NCBI RefSeq assembly: GCF_900142195.1
Contig: NZ_FRAB01000046.1
Span: 1-47,475, forward strand
Length of the DNA stretch: 47,475 bases
DNA from: Paraburkholderia terricola
GTDB lineage: Bacteria > Pseudomonadota > Gammaproteobacteria > Burkholderiales > Burkholderiaceae
Direction: 5' to 3'
Part shown: in pieces, positions 15,908 to 23,975 of the stretch
Layout: each line of letters begins with the position of its first letter
Position numbering within the stretch: the first letter of the stretch is position 1
Notes under the pieces: model-generated
Told to the model about the DNA's origin: nothing
What the model saw: only the letters and a program-made list of their open reading frames with translations
Database searches by the model: none
Position numbers and translations under genes: made by a program

Positions 15908-16588
15908 TTACTGGCCGCCTTGCAACGCCGAGGTCGCGATCGACGGCACGCTGATGCCGTGGCTCGACGCGAACTGCACCGCCGCGCTCAGCGTCGACAT
16001 CAACGATTGCAACTGACCCGGCGCGGACTGCGCGATATACGACGCGCTCTGCGCGGTCTGCGGATTCATGCCGGCCAGCAATAGCGACGACGGATTCATT
16101 TTCCCAATGCTGCCGAGCCCCGACTGCAAGCTCGAATACTGGCTCACGCCTTTACCGAGCGACGCGAGGCCGTCCGTGAACGCCTGCTTGTTCACCGGCG
16201 CCGCCGACGAGCCGCCACTCGCGCGGCTCGCCAACGCCTGCGTCAGCGTTTGCGACAACGACTGCTGCGTGCTGCCCGCCTGCGTCAATTGACTGACCGA
16301 CGGCGTGCCGCCGCTCAGCAATCCCGCCGCCTGTTGCGCTTGCCCTGCCGCACTGCTCAAACCCATCGCCGACGCGAGACTCGATTGGCCGCTCAGCACC
16401 TGTTGATTCGCGCCGACGTAGGTTTGCAACAACTGCGAGATGCCACCCGACGACGCCGCGCCCGCGTCCGCCGAACTCTCGCCGCCGCCTATGCCGAATT
16501 GCTTCAGATTCAGCTGCGCGTTCGACACGCCGCTCATCAGCAAACCGCCGCTCGCGAGCAACGAAATCAAAAGGCTGCGCTTATTCAT
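15908..16588 (-). CDS. exported Ser/Gln/Gly-rich protein of unknown function
   Basis: The 226-residue product has a clear signal peptide (basic MNKR, hydrophobic core, cleavage near SNAQ). The mature region is low in charged residues and rich in Ser, Gln, Gly, Ala and Leu, for example GQSSLASAMGLSSAAGQAQQA and TQQSLSQTLTQAL. No Cys follows the signal core, so it is not a lipoprotein. Heptad-like Leu/Gln spacing suggests helices or self-association at the cell surface. The start at 16588 follows CAGGAGAG. I do not recognise a domain. Confidence 0.75.
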   Translation of the reverse strand: MNKRSLLISLLASGGLLMSGVSNAQLNLKQFGIGGGESSADAGAASSGGISQLLQTYVGANQQVLSGQSSLASAMGLSSAAGQAQQAAGLLSGGTPSVSQLTQAGSTQQSLSQTLTQALASRASGGSSAAPVNKQAFTDGLASLGKGVSQYSSLQSGLGSIGKMNPSSLLLAGMNPQTAQSASYIAQSAPGQLQSLMSTLSAAVQFASSHGISVPSIATSALQGGQ

Positions 16589-16708
16589 GTGTCTCTCCTG
16601 ACTTGGGACTTTGGGGTACTCGCGCGGTTCGACACCCTGGCCTCGCGCCGGTTCATACGAAGCGACCACGCCGGGCAATGCGCTCGCGCATTCGGGCTCA
16701 GTCACGTC

Positions 16709-16762
16709 GAGTGGCCCATGAGTGGCCGATGAGTGGCCGATGAGTGGCCGCTGAGTCGCGAT
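16709..16762. repeat. 11-bp tandem repeat array
   Basis: Four units of GAGTGGCCGAT type begin at 16709, 16720, 16731 and 16742. A partial, diverged fifth unit (GAGTCGCGAT) begins at 16753. The period is close to one DNA helical turn, so every unit presents the same face. It lies in a promoter-bearing gap, upstream of the Fur-like box. Confidence 0.8.
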
Positions 16763-16796
16763 ATGTCAAGGTAAAAAATTGCGCTTTGGCAAGTTC

Positions 16797-16846
16797 GATG
16801 CGAATCGTTCTCATTTGTTGACGCATCGATTACGCATGAGTACGAT
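16797..16846 (+). promoter_or_regulatory. Fur-box-like element and sigma-70 promoter of the OprB-type porin
   Basis: The 21 bases at 16797-16817 differ at about two positions from the Burkholderia-type Fur box AATGCGAATGATTCTCATTT as I remember it. They abut TTGACG (16818-16823), which is 17 bases from TACGAT (16841-16846). A repressor on this box would touch the -35. This suggests iron-responsive control of the porin. Confidence 0.5.
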
Positions 16847-16958
16847 CTCGCCTTCTGCTGTAGTCCGGCGTGGCAAATGGATGCGGCACATCGCGGGCCC
16901 ATGGAGACACCGCCCCGCGATGCTCGAACCACTCCATACGATACCAATAAGGATCCCG

Positions 16959-18479
16959 ATGAAACTCTCCTCATCCAGCGGACTCACGGCTCGCGCAGGT
17001 TCGCTGCGCGAGCATGCCGCGCGCCGTTCGCGTCTACCGTCGATGCGGCGCGCCGCGCTTTACACGGCCTTTGCGTGCGCATCGCTGACAGCGGGCGCCG
17101 CGATGGCGCAGGCCAACTCCGACGCCGCGCCGGAAGCGGCCGAAGCCGAACGCAACGCCAACGCCAACGCCAACGCGACGGATACCAAACCACCAGCCGG
17201 TTTCTGGGAGCGCGAGCAAATGCTCGGCGATATGGGCGGTTTGCGCCCCTGGCTCGGCAAGTACGGCGTGACGCTCACCGTCACCGAGACCAGCGAAATT
17301 CTCGGCAACCTTCGTGGCGGCCTCGCGCGCGGCGCAGCCTACGACGGTGTGACCACAGCGGCCCTTCAGCTCGACACACAAGAAGCGTTCGGCCTGCCCG
17401 GCGGCCAGTTCAACGTCAGCGCGTTGCAGATTCACGGCCGCAATCTCAGCGCAGACAAACTCGGCACGCTGAATACGGCAAGCGGCATCGAAGCCGAAGG
17501 CACGACGCGCCTGTGGGAGTTGTGGTATCAGCAGTCGTTCCTCGACAAGCGCGTCGACGTGAAGATCGGTCAGCAAAGCATCGACCAGGAATTCATCGCG
17601 AGCACCTATTCGGCGCTCTTCCTCAACACGATGTTCGGCTGGCCCGCGCTGCCCTCGTACGACATGCCGTCAGGCGGTCCCGCTTACCCGCTGTCGGCGC
17701 TCGGCGTTCGCGTGCGCGGCCAGATCACGCCCTCGTTGACGGCGCTCGCCGGCGTGTTCGACGGCGACCCGCTCGGCAACAATCCGAACAACAAGAGCGG
17801 CACCAACTTCAATCTGCATAACGGCACGCTGTTCATCGGGGAGTTGCAGTACGCGATCAACCAGCCGGCGGAAGACGGAAAGCCCGCCGCGAGCGGCGGC
17901 GGTTTGCCGGGCACCTACAAGATCGGCCTCTGGTACAACAACGGCCGCTTCGCGGATCAACGCTACGACAACACCGGACTGTCGCTCGCGAATCCGGCCT
18001 CCACCGGCACTGCCGCGAATCATCGCGGCGACTGCAGCTTCTACGCCGTGGCCGACCAGATGATCTGGCGTCCGAGCCCGGACGCGGCGCGCAGCCTCGG
18101 CGTGTTCGCCCGCGTGATGGGCGCGCCGGGCGACCGCAACCTGGTGAGCTTCGCGGCGAACCTCGGCGTCGTGCTGAAAGCGCCGTTCGCCGGACGCGAC
18201 AACGACAGCGCGGGCCTCGCCCTCACCTACATCAAGGTCGGCAATCACACGCACGGACTCGACCAGGATAGCCGGGCATTCAGCGGCGGGCCGTACGGCG
18301 TGCGCACGAGTGAAACGGCGCTCGAAGCGACCTATCAGTATCAGGTCGCTCCATGGTGGACGCTGCAAGCCGATGCGCAATACACGTTCAACGCGGGCGC
18401 CGGTCAGAATCCGAACGACCCGGCGCAGCCGCTGCGCAATACGTTCGTGGTTGGGGTGCGGACCAACATCGCGTTCTGA
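16959..18479 (+). CDS. OprB-family carbohydrate-selective porin
   Basis: The 506-residue outer-membrane protein begins with a long N-terminus; the signal core is MRRAALYTAFACASLTAGAAMAQA (residues 29 on). A second ATG at 17043 could therefore be the true start, but only the ATG at 16959 has a nearby AAGGA. After the signal comes an Asn-Ala repeat (NANANANA), then FWEREQMLGDMGGLRPWLGKYGVTLTVTETSEILGNLRGG, the OprB opening pattern. Alternating beta strands follow and the protein ends in an aromatic strand (VGVRTNIAF with terminal Phe). OprB porins admit sugars; related Burkholderia proteins may serve other small solutes. The upstream Fur-like box hints at iron-linked regulation. Confidence 0.85.
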   Translation: MKLSSSSGLTARAGSLREHAARRSRLPSMRRAALYTAFACASLTAGAAMAQANSDAAPEAAEAERNANANANATDTKPPAGFWEREQMLGDMGGLRPWLGKYGVTLTVTETSEILGNLRGGLARGAAYDGVTTAALQLDTQEAFGLPGGQFNVSALQIHGRNLSADKLGTLNTASGIEAEGTTRLWELWYQQSFLDKRVDVKIGQQSIDQEFIASTYSALFLNTMFGWPALPSYDMPSGGPAYPLSALGVRVRGQITPSLTALAGVFDGDPLGNNPNNKSGTNFNLHNGTLFIGELQYAINQPAEDGKPAASGGGLPGTYKIGLWYNNGRFADQRYDNTGLSLANPASTGTAANHRGDCSFYAVADQMIWRPSPDAARSLGVFARVMGAPGDRNLVSFAANLGVVLKAPFAGRDNDSAGLALTYIKVGNHTHGLDQDSRAFSGGPYGVRTSETALEATYQYQVAPWWTLQADAQYTFNAGAGQNPNDPAQPLRNTFVVGVRTNIAF

Positions 18480-18495
18480 TGCGTGGTGTGTGGCC

Positions 18496-19383
18496 CTACG
18501 CAGGCGCCGCCGAACCGCGCGCCTGCGTGCGCAGCGACAGATCCTGCACCATCTGCGCGGCCAGATAGTCGCACGTGGGCCGGTCCGATTTGGCGCTGCG
18601 CGCCACCACGATTTCCAGCGGAGCGATCTTCGGCAAGCCTTGCGCCTCGCCGAGAATCGCCAGCCGCGGCGGCACGCTGCAACGCGTGAGCGCGACCACC
18701 GAGAGTCCCGCGTCCACGGTCGCCACGAGGCCCATCAAACTGGCGCTGCTGAACGCGGCCCGATAGCGGATACGTGCGCCGTCCAGCGCGGCGAGCGTGT
18801 GCTGACGCGCCACGCAACCCGGTTCGTACAGTCCGACCGGCAACGGTGACACCGCCAGCACCGGCGTCTCCACCGACGCCCCCACCCACACCATCGGCTC
18901 GCTGCGCACGAATTCGCCGCGCAGTTTGCGGTCGCGCGTGACGAAGGCGAGATCGATCCTGTTATCGGCCAGCATGGGCGCGAGCGACGTGCTCTGCGCG
19001 CAGACGATTTCGATCTCCACATGCGGATACAGATTCGAAAAGCGCCGCAATACCGGCGACAACAGCGACGACACGTAATCGTCCGGCGCGCCGAGCACCA
19101 CGCGCCCGGTCACTTCCGGCCGCACGATCGCCGACCACGCCTCCTCATGCAACGCGAGCACGCGCCGCGCGTATTCGAGCAGCGTGTTGCCGGGCCGCGT
19201 GAGCGACAGATTGCGCGTGTTGCGCGCAAACAGCGTGGTGCCGAGCATGGTTTCGAGCCGCTTGATCTGCATGCTGACCGCTGCCTGCGAGCGATGCACC
19301 GACACCGACGCCTTCGTGAAGCTGCCGTTTTCCACCACCGCGACGAAGGTGCGCAGCAAATCGACGTCGAATTCGGCGTGCAT
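18496..19383 (-). CDS. LysR-family transcriptional regulator
   Basis: The 295-residue protein has the N-terminal LysR helix-turn-helix: DVDLLRTFVAVVENGSFTKAS, then VHRSQAAVSMQIKRLETMLGTTLFARNTR, RPGNTLLEYARRVL. A periplasmic-binding-protein-like effector domain runs from about residue 90. It is divergent from the EamA-type exporter gene, with about 100 bases between them. That gap has an AT-rich stretch around 19395-19430 (AATTGCTCAATTTAATT) suited to a LysR site. It probably activates the exporter gene. Its stop lies 16 bases from the convergent porin stop. Confidence 0.88.
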   Translation of the reverse strand: MHAEFDVDLLRTFVAVVENGSFTKASVSVHRSQAAVSMQIKRLETMLGTTLFARNTRNLSLTRPGNTLLEYARRVLALHEEAWSAIVRPEVTGRVVLGAPDDYVSSLLSPVLRRFSNLYPHVEIEIVCAQSTSLAPMLADNRIDLAFVTRDRKLRGEFVRSEPMVWVGASVETPVLAVSPLPVGLYEPGCVARQHTLAALDGARIRYRAAFSSASLMGLVATVDAGLSVVALTRCSVPPRLAILGEAQGLPKIAPLEIVVARSAKSDRPTCDYLAAQMVQDLSLRTQARGSAAPA

Positions 19384-19486
19384 GATTCATCAATCCGGCT
19401 TATGGAATTGCTCAATTTAATTCGTTTGTGACAGCCACGCAAGCCGCGCAATATTCGTGATTCCACGTCTACCGAGGCCGCTTCGC

Positions 19487-20407
19487 ATGTCCTTCTCCCC
19501 ACGTCAACAAGGCGCGATCACGCTGGCGAGCGGCGGGCTTCTGATGGGCACGCTCGGTGTGTTCGTCGAGGAAGCGCGGCTCGGCGCGCTGACGCTGGTG
19601 TTCTTTCGCTGCCTGTTCGGCTTCCTGTCGCTCGCTGCGTATTGCGCCTGGAAGGGCTTCTTCACGCGCGCGCATTTCACGCGCCGCACGGTCATGCTGG
19701 CGCTGATCTCCGGCGTGCTGATGGTCACGCAATGGGTCGGTTTCTTCGATGCGATTCATCGCACGAGCATTGCGGTGGCGACGGTGGTGTTTCACGTGCA
19801 GCCGTTCTGGGTCGTGCTGATCGGCGCGGCGCTCTTCAAGGAGCGCCTGGGCGCCGACCGGCTCGGCTGGATCGCGACCGCCTTCGTCGGACTCGTGCTC
19901 GCGTCGGGCGTCGCGGCCACCGAGAATCTGCAGGGGCACACGCGCTATCTGATCGGTATCGGCGAGGCTTTGGTGGGGTCGGTGCTGTATGCGGGCGTCA
20001 CGTTGATCGCCAAGGGACTCGGCGAGCTGCGGCCGCATCTGCTGACGCTCGCGCAGTGCGCGGTCGGCGTGGTATGCCTGCCGTTCATCGCACCGCTCGC
20101 CGCCGAGCCCATCGGCGCGATGCAGTGGTTCTGGCTGATCGGCATGGGCGTGCTGCATACGGGGCTCTCGTATGTGCTGATCTACGGCGCGCTGCCCAGG
20201 CTGACCACGCCGATCATCGCCGTGCTGCTGTTCGTCTATCCGTTGACGGCCATCGTGGTCGACGCGCTCGTGTATGGGCGGGCGCTGTCGCTGCCGCAAC
20301 TCGCGGGCATGGCGTTGATCGTGGTCGCGAGTCTGGGCGTCAATCTCGGCTGGCCGCTGCTTTCAGCATTACGGCCGGGCGGACGTGCGCGGCGTCACGC
20401 GGATTGA
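19487..20407 (+). CDS. EamA/DMT-family transporter
   Basis: The 306-residue inner-membrane protein has ten predicted helices in two EamA repeats. The first repeat begins with ITLASGGLLMGTLGVF and contains VVFHVQPFWVVLIGAALFKERLGADRLGW. The second begins with YLIGIGEALVGSVLYAGVTLIAKG and ends with PLTAIVVDALVYGRALSLPQLAGMALIVVASLGVN. Such proteins mostly export amino acids, purines or other metabolites. I chose the ATG at 19487 with GAGG ten bases upstream; a GTG at 19457 would add ten residues. The adjacent divergent LysR gene is its likely regulator. The substrate is unknown. Confidence 0.85.
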   Translation: MSFSPRQQGAITLASGGLLMGTLGVFVEEARLGALTLVFFRCLFGFLSLAAYCAWKGFFTRAHFTRRTVMLALISGVLMVTQWVGFFDAIHRTSIAVATVVFHVQPFWVVLIGAALFKERLGADRLGWIATAFVGLVLASGVAATENLQGHTRYLIGIGEALVGSVLYAGVTLIAKGLGELRPHLLTLAQCAVGVVCLPFIAPLAAEPIGAMQWFWLIGMGVLHTGLSYVLIYGALPRLTTPIIAVLLFVYPLTAIVVDALVYGRALSLPQLAGMALIVVASLGVNLGWPLLSALRPGGRARRHAD

Positions 20408-20860
20408 GTTGCCGCCGCGCCTGCGCCGCACGCGCAGTGGCATTGGACGCAAGGCGGTTCGCGTTCTCTGCTCGCATCGACCCGAAACATACCTTGCAAA
20501 AAACCAACGTTCTCCATGCATTTCGCACAATCGAGAATTCTTCTCGTTTATAATTTCAAGATATTACAAGCCGGGCACTGATCCGGCTTCCGCTGTATCT
20601 CCCATCCCCACATCGACATGCCATTCCGCGGCAGCCGATGTCACGCCCGCGCATTTCGCGCGCTGACGAGCGGCGCCCCGGCCGTTTCGATTTTCGAATT
20701 CATTCGACAGTAACAGGGGATCCCCACTGCGCCTTGCCTGACCCATTTCGCGGCCCTTACCTTGCCGCGCGGCGCGCGTTTGCCCGCGTGCCATGCCGCT
20801 TCGCCGCGCTTAAAAACCCAAACCTATAACAGCCACCGATCCGACTCAAAGAACGTCAAC
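20408..20860. other. intergenic region and leader upstream of the siderophore receptor
   Basis: The 453 bases contain a Fur-like palindrome (20533-20545), a TATAAT at 20549-20554, and then about 300 bases of presumed untranslated leader. The leader includes the 10-base palindrome GGGGATCCCC (20716-20725). Short open frames occur but show no codon bias or ribosome-binding site that convinces me. Confidence 0.5.
20533..20554 (+). promoter_or_regulatory. Fur-like box with -10 element for the siderophore receptor
   Basis: GAGAA-TTC-TTCTC (20533-20545) is a perfect dyad resembling the core GAGAATNATTCTC of Fur sites. TATAAT follows four bases later (20549-20554). A protein on the box would cover the spacer and -10. 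No good -35 is visible. Confidence 0.45.
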
Positions 20861-22999
20861 ATGAACGTCAATAAGAAGATTTACCGCGCACTGCTGATCG
20901 CCACGTCCCTCGCCGGTGTGAAGCCTTTGATGGCGCAAGAGACGGCACCCGCCGCCGGCGCCGCCGACAACACGCTGCCGGCCATCGCCGTCAAGGCCGC
21001 CGCCGACCGCTCGTACGACACCAGCACGTCGAACACCGCGACCAGAACCAGCATGTCGCTGATGGACGTGCCGCAGACCGTCAATATCGTGCCGCGCGCG
21101 CTGCTCGACGAGCAGAACGCGAGCTCGTTGCAGGATGCACTGCGCAACGTGCCGGGCGTCGGCTTTTCAGTCGGCGACGGCCAGCGCGATCAGGTCACGT
21201 TGCGCGGCTTCAACAGCATGACCGATCAATACGTCGACGGCATTCGCGACGATGCGCTCTACTACCGCGACCTGTCGAACGTCGAACGCGTCGACGTGTT
21301 GAAGGGACCGGCCGCCGTGCTGTATGGACGCGGTTCGGCGGGCGGGCTGATCAACCGCGTGTTGAAGAAACCCTCGGCGAACCCGCAGCAAGCGGTGGGT
21401 GTCACGCTCGGCACCGAAGGCGAGCGTCGCGGCGAATTCGACCTCGGCTGGAACGCGAACGATGCGGCGCGTTTTCGCATTACCGGCGCCGCCGAAAACT
21501 CGAACAGCTTTCGCGACCAGTTCCAGTTGAATCGCCAGGCCGTGGCGCCGTCCGCGCAATTTCGCATCGACCGCGACACCACGATCAATCTCGAAGCCGA
21601 TTATCTGCACGATCGCCGCACCTCCGATCAGGGCCTGCCCGCCTATCTCGGCCGTCCGGTCAACGTGCCGATCAACACGTATTACGGCTCGTCCAACGCG
21701 GTCAACGCCTCGTACAACGACATCGACGCGAAGAGCGCGACCGCGTCGCTCGACCACCGCTTCAACGATTCGCTGTCGTTGCACACCGCCGTGCGCGCGT
21801 ACGACTTCTCGCTCGAACGCAAGAACTACGTCACGTTCGAGCCGATCAAGACGGCGGCGCATCCTGTGGTGACGCTCGACCAGAGCACGCGCTTTCGCCA
21901 GGATCACGGCGTGGACGGCCTGTTCGAACTGACGCAAAAGACCACGCTGTTCGGCATGAAGCATGAGTTGCTGTACGGCGTCGAGTTATCGCAACAGCAG
22001 AAGTTCGACACGATCTACTCGACCAACAAGGTCGCCACCTACGATCTTTACAATCCGCAACTGGTCAACTTGCCCGGCGTGAAGCCCGGCACCGCGGCGA
22101 AAACCAATGCGGCGACGGTGCTCGGACTGGTGGGCGTCTATGCGCAGGACCTGATCTCGCTGACCGAGCACTGGAAGATTCTCGCGGGTTTGCGCTTCGA
22201 CTATCTAACGCAAACGCGCAACGACTACACGCCGGCGCACGTGAATCTGGATCGCACGGACCGCGCGTGGAGTCCGCGCGTGGGCCTGATTTACGAGCCG
22301 CTCGACTGGGTGTCGCTGTATGCGTCGTATAGCCAGTCGTTCTCGCCGCTTGCCGACACGCTGATCAGCAGCGGCGCGTTTGCCAACGGCTCGGCGCTGG
22401 CGCCGCAAAAGACCACCAGCTTCGAAATCGGCTCGAAGTTCGACCTGGGCCGGGCGAGCGCGAGCGTCGCGCTGTTCGACATGAAGCAGACCCATCAGCA
22501 GATCGCCGATCCTGCTAACCCGGGCTACGCGCTGCCGGTCGGCACGCAGCGCTCGCGCGGCCTGGAGCTGTCGATGACCGGCGAGATCGCGCCCAAGTGG
22601 TCGGTGTACGCGGGCTACGCGTATATGAACGGAAAAGTGGACGGCTCGCCGCAAGCGACCTCGGCCGGGCTGGTTTTGCACGACAACACGCCGGGCCTGA
22701 TGCCGCGCCATAGCGCGAGCGTCTGGATCAAGCGCGACCTGAAGTACGGCTTCTACGCGGCGGGCGGCGCGCAGTTCCAGTCGGCGCGCTATACGTCGGC
22801 CAGCGATGCGGTCACGTTGCCGTCGTTCGTGACCTTCGATCTGGGCGCGGGTTATCACGGCAAGAACGTCGACGTCACGTTGACGCTGGAGAACCTGTTC
22901 GATCGCAAGTATTTCATCGCGGCGCACGGCAACGCGGACATGTACAACATGCCGGGCGCGCCGCGCACGCTGACCGTGGCGGCGCGGTGGCACATGTGA
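20861..22999 (+). CDS. TonB-dependent siderophore receptor
   Basis: The 712-residue outer-membrane receptor takes up ferric siderophores, probably of the catecholate type. A signal peptide (MNVNKKIYRALLIATSLAGVKPLMAQE) leads into an N-terminal segment. The plug domain covers roughly 60-170: DVPQTVNIVPRALLDEQNASSLQDAL, VPGVGFSVGDGQRDQVTLRGF, VERVDVLKGPAAVLYGRGSAGGLINRV. A 22-strand barrel follows, with the C-terminal NLFDRKYF and final PRTLTVAARWHM. The ATG at 20861 fits the signal peptide. Transport needs TonB-ExbB-ExbD, which are not in the window. The Fur-like box upstream agrees with iron repression. It resembles the Fiu/CfrA group, but the ligand is not resolved. Confidence 0.92.
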   Translation: MNVNKKIYRALLIATSLAGVKPLMAQETAPAAGAADNTLPAIAVKAAADRSYDTSTSNTATRTSMSLMDVPQTVNIVPRALLDEQNASSLQDALRNVPGVGFSVGDGQRDQVTLRGFNSMTDQYVDGIRDDALYYRDLSNVERVDVLKGPAAVLYGRGSAGGLINRVLKKPSANPQQAVGVTLGTEGERRGEFDLGWNANDAARFRITGAAENSNSFRDQFQLNRQAVAPSAQFRIDRDTTINLEADYLHDRRTSDQGLPAYLGRPVNVPINTYYGSSNAVNASYNDIDAKSATASLDHRFNDSLSLHTAVRAYDFSLERKNYVTFEPIKTAAHPVVTLDQSTRFRQDHGVDGLFELTQKTTLFGMKHELLYGVELSQQQKFDTIYSTNKVATYDLYNPQLVNLPGVKPGTAAKTNAATVLGLVGVYAQDLISLTEHWKILAGLRFDYLTQTRNDYTPAHVNLDRTDRAWSPRVGLIYEPLDWVSLYASYSQSFSPLADTLISSGAFANGSALAPQKTTSFEIGSKFDLGRASASVALFDMKQTHQQIADPANPGYALPVGTQRSRGLELSMTGEIAPKWSVYAGYAYMNGKVDGSPQATSAGLVLHDNTPGLMPRHSASVWIKRDLKYGFYAAGGAQFQSARYTSASDAVTLPSFVTFDLGAGYHGKNVDVTLTLENLFDRKYFIAAHGNADMYNMPGAPRTLTVAARWHM

Positions 23000-23044
23000 A
23001 GTTTTTCGGACTCGGCGGCGTGTGGCTGCGTTGAATCGTCGAAT

Positions 23045-23075
23045 AAAAAACCGGGCGCCGCGCCCGGTTTTTTTA
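23045..23075. terminator. bidirectional intrinsic terminator
   Basis: CCGGGCG-CCG-CGCCCGG (23051-23067) forms a GC-rich stem with a run of A before it and TTTTTTT after it. It can therefore end transcription from the receptor gene on the plus strand and the toxin gene on the minus strand. Confidence 0.92.
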
Positions 23076-23077
23076 TT

Positions 23078-23329
23078 TCAATCGCCGTAATGAAAACGGC
23101 AGGCAATCACATAGATCTTTCCGTCTCGCGGCAGGTAGACGAGACGATCGCCATGCGTGATGCGGCGCGACCAGAAGCCGCTCAAGCTGCCGACCAGCGG
23201 CTCCGGCTTTCCCGCACCGCTATAAGGATCGCGCCGGCATTCCTCCAGCAACGTGTTGATCTTGCGCAGCACCTTGCGGTCGGTTTCCTGCCAATAGAGA
23301 TAGTCGTCCCACGCTTCGTCGGTGAACAT
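23078..23329 (-). CDS. yoeB: YoeB-type mRNA interferase toxin
   Basis: The 83-residue RelE-superfamily toxin cleaves mRNA in the ribosomal A site. DDYLYWQETDRKVLRKIN, GKPEPLVGSLSGFWSRRI, DRLVY and the C-terminal CRFHYGD match YoeB closely. The catalytic set is present as Glu43, Arg62 and His80 (E46, R65, H83 in E. coli). The ATG at 23329 gives nearly the standard length. An ATG at 23383 would add 18 residues overlapping the antitoxin end and looks less likely. The gene starts ten bases after the antitoxin stop, the usual antitoxin-first order. Confidence 0.92.
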   Translation of the reverse strand: MFTDEAWDDYLYWQETDRKVLRKINTLLEECRRDPYSGAGKPEPLVGSLSGFWSRRITHGDRLVYLPRDGKIYVIACRFHYGD

Positions 23330-23339
23330 AAAAACACTG

Positions 23340-23633
23340 TCAGCCTTTGCGGCTTCCTCGTTGCGGCTTTTCCGTTGGTTCATCGGTCAGCAGTTCGCGC
23401 GCGGCCGCACCGCCGGCGTTCAACTGGGCGATGGATCGAGCGAGCCGCTGGGCGTTCTTCGACGAACTCAACAGATACAAGGTCTCCTGCATCGCATTGA
23501 AATCATCGAGCGAAACCATGACCACGTTTTCGCCGCTCTGCCGGGTGATCAGCATGGGCGTGTGGTCGCGGCAGACTTCGTCCATCGCTTGCTTGAAGCC
23601 GGCACGCGCCTCGCTGTAAGTAAGGACGTTCAT
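23340..23633 (-). CDS. yefM: YefM-type antitoxin
   Basis: The 97-residue Phd/YefM protein begins MNVLTYSEARAGFKQAMDEVCRDHTPMLITRQ and continues GENVVMVSLDDFNAMQETLYLLSS, the family core that dimerises and binds DNA. The C-terminal half (about 60-97) is the less ordered, toxin-neutralising part. It lies directly upstream of the YoeB gene and should repress the pair through TGTACA sites at 23781-23798. The ATG at 23633 has no strong ribosome-binding site close by. Confidence 0.92.
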   Translation of the reverse strand: MNVLTYSEARAGFKQAMDEVCRDHTPMLITRQSGENVVMVSLDDFNAMQETLYLLSSSKNAQRLARSIAQLNAGGAAARELLTDEPTEKPQRGSRKG

Positions 23634-23975
23634 TCGTTTTCGATTGGAGAGGCTACCCTCCGATCGCTCCTGTCAAAAGTTAGAGACGATTCCACCGCTA
23701 AACGGATTGACCGCGCCGCGGGGACTACCGCGTGAGCCGTTGACCCGAAGGGAAAACCCCCTCCCGGCGGCCACGGCCATTGTACAGATCACTGTACAGA
23801 ACGGCAAACCCAAAAACAACGGAGAAATACGTCGTCCAACCCATGAGAGGATGCCCGCCGACAACCCCGCGCGCCACTCGGCCAAACGGCCAATGTCACT
23901 GAAGCGGCACCTCGCCGTTCGTCTCCCGGTTCACCGCCTGCCAAACGCTCATTTTTATATATAATATTTGAACTT
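23634..23975. other. divergent intergenic region, YefM-YoeB / FCD regulator
   Basis: The 342 bases hold the TGTACA operator (23781-23798) and an AT-rich block just before the FCD regulator start (23951-23969). About 145 bases separate the operator from the antitoxin start. An open minus-strand frame of about 70 codons crosses this stretch, but I find no supporting features. Confidence 0.5.
23781..23798 (-). promoter_or_regulatory. YefM-type operator, paired TGTACA motifs
   Basis: TGTACAG-ATCA-CTGTACA is a perfect inverted repeat with 7-base arms. TGTACA, known as the core recognised by E. coli YefM, occurs at 23781-23786 and 23793-23798, twelve bases apart. This fits autoregulation by the antitoxin encoded at 23340-23633. 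Confidence 0.65.

Larger units (their letters stand above)
16589..16958. other. divergent intergenic region (exported protein / OprB porin)
   Basis: This 370-base region holds an 11-bp tandem array (16709-16762), a Fur-box-like sequence (16797-16817) and a good plus-strand promoter (16818-16846), annotated separately. I see no convincing small gene in it. Confidence 0.6.
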
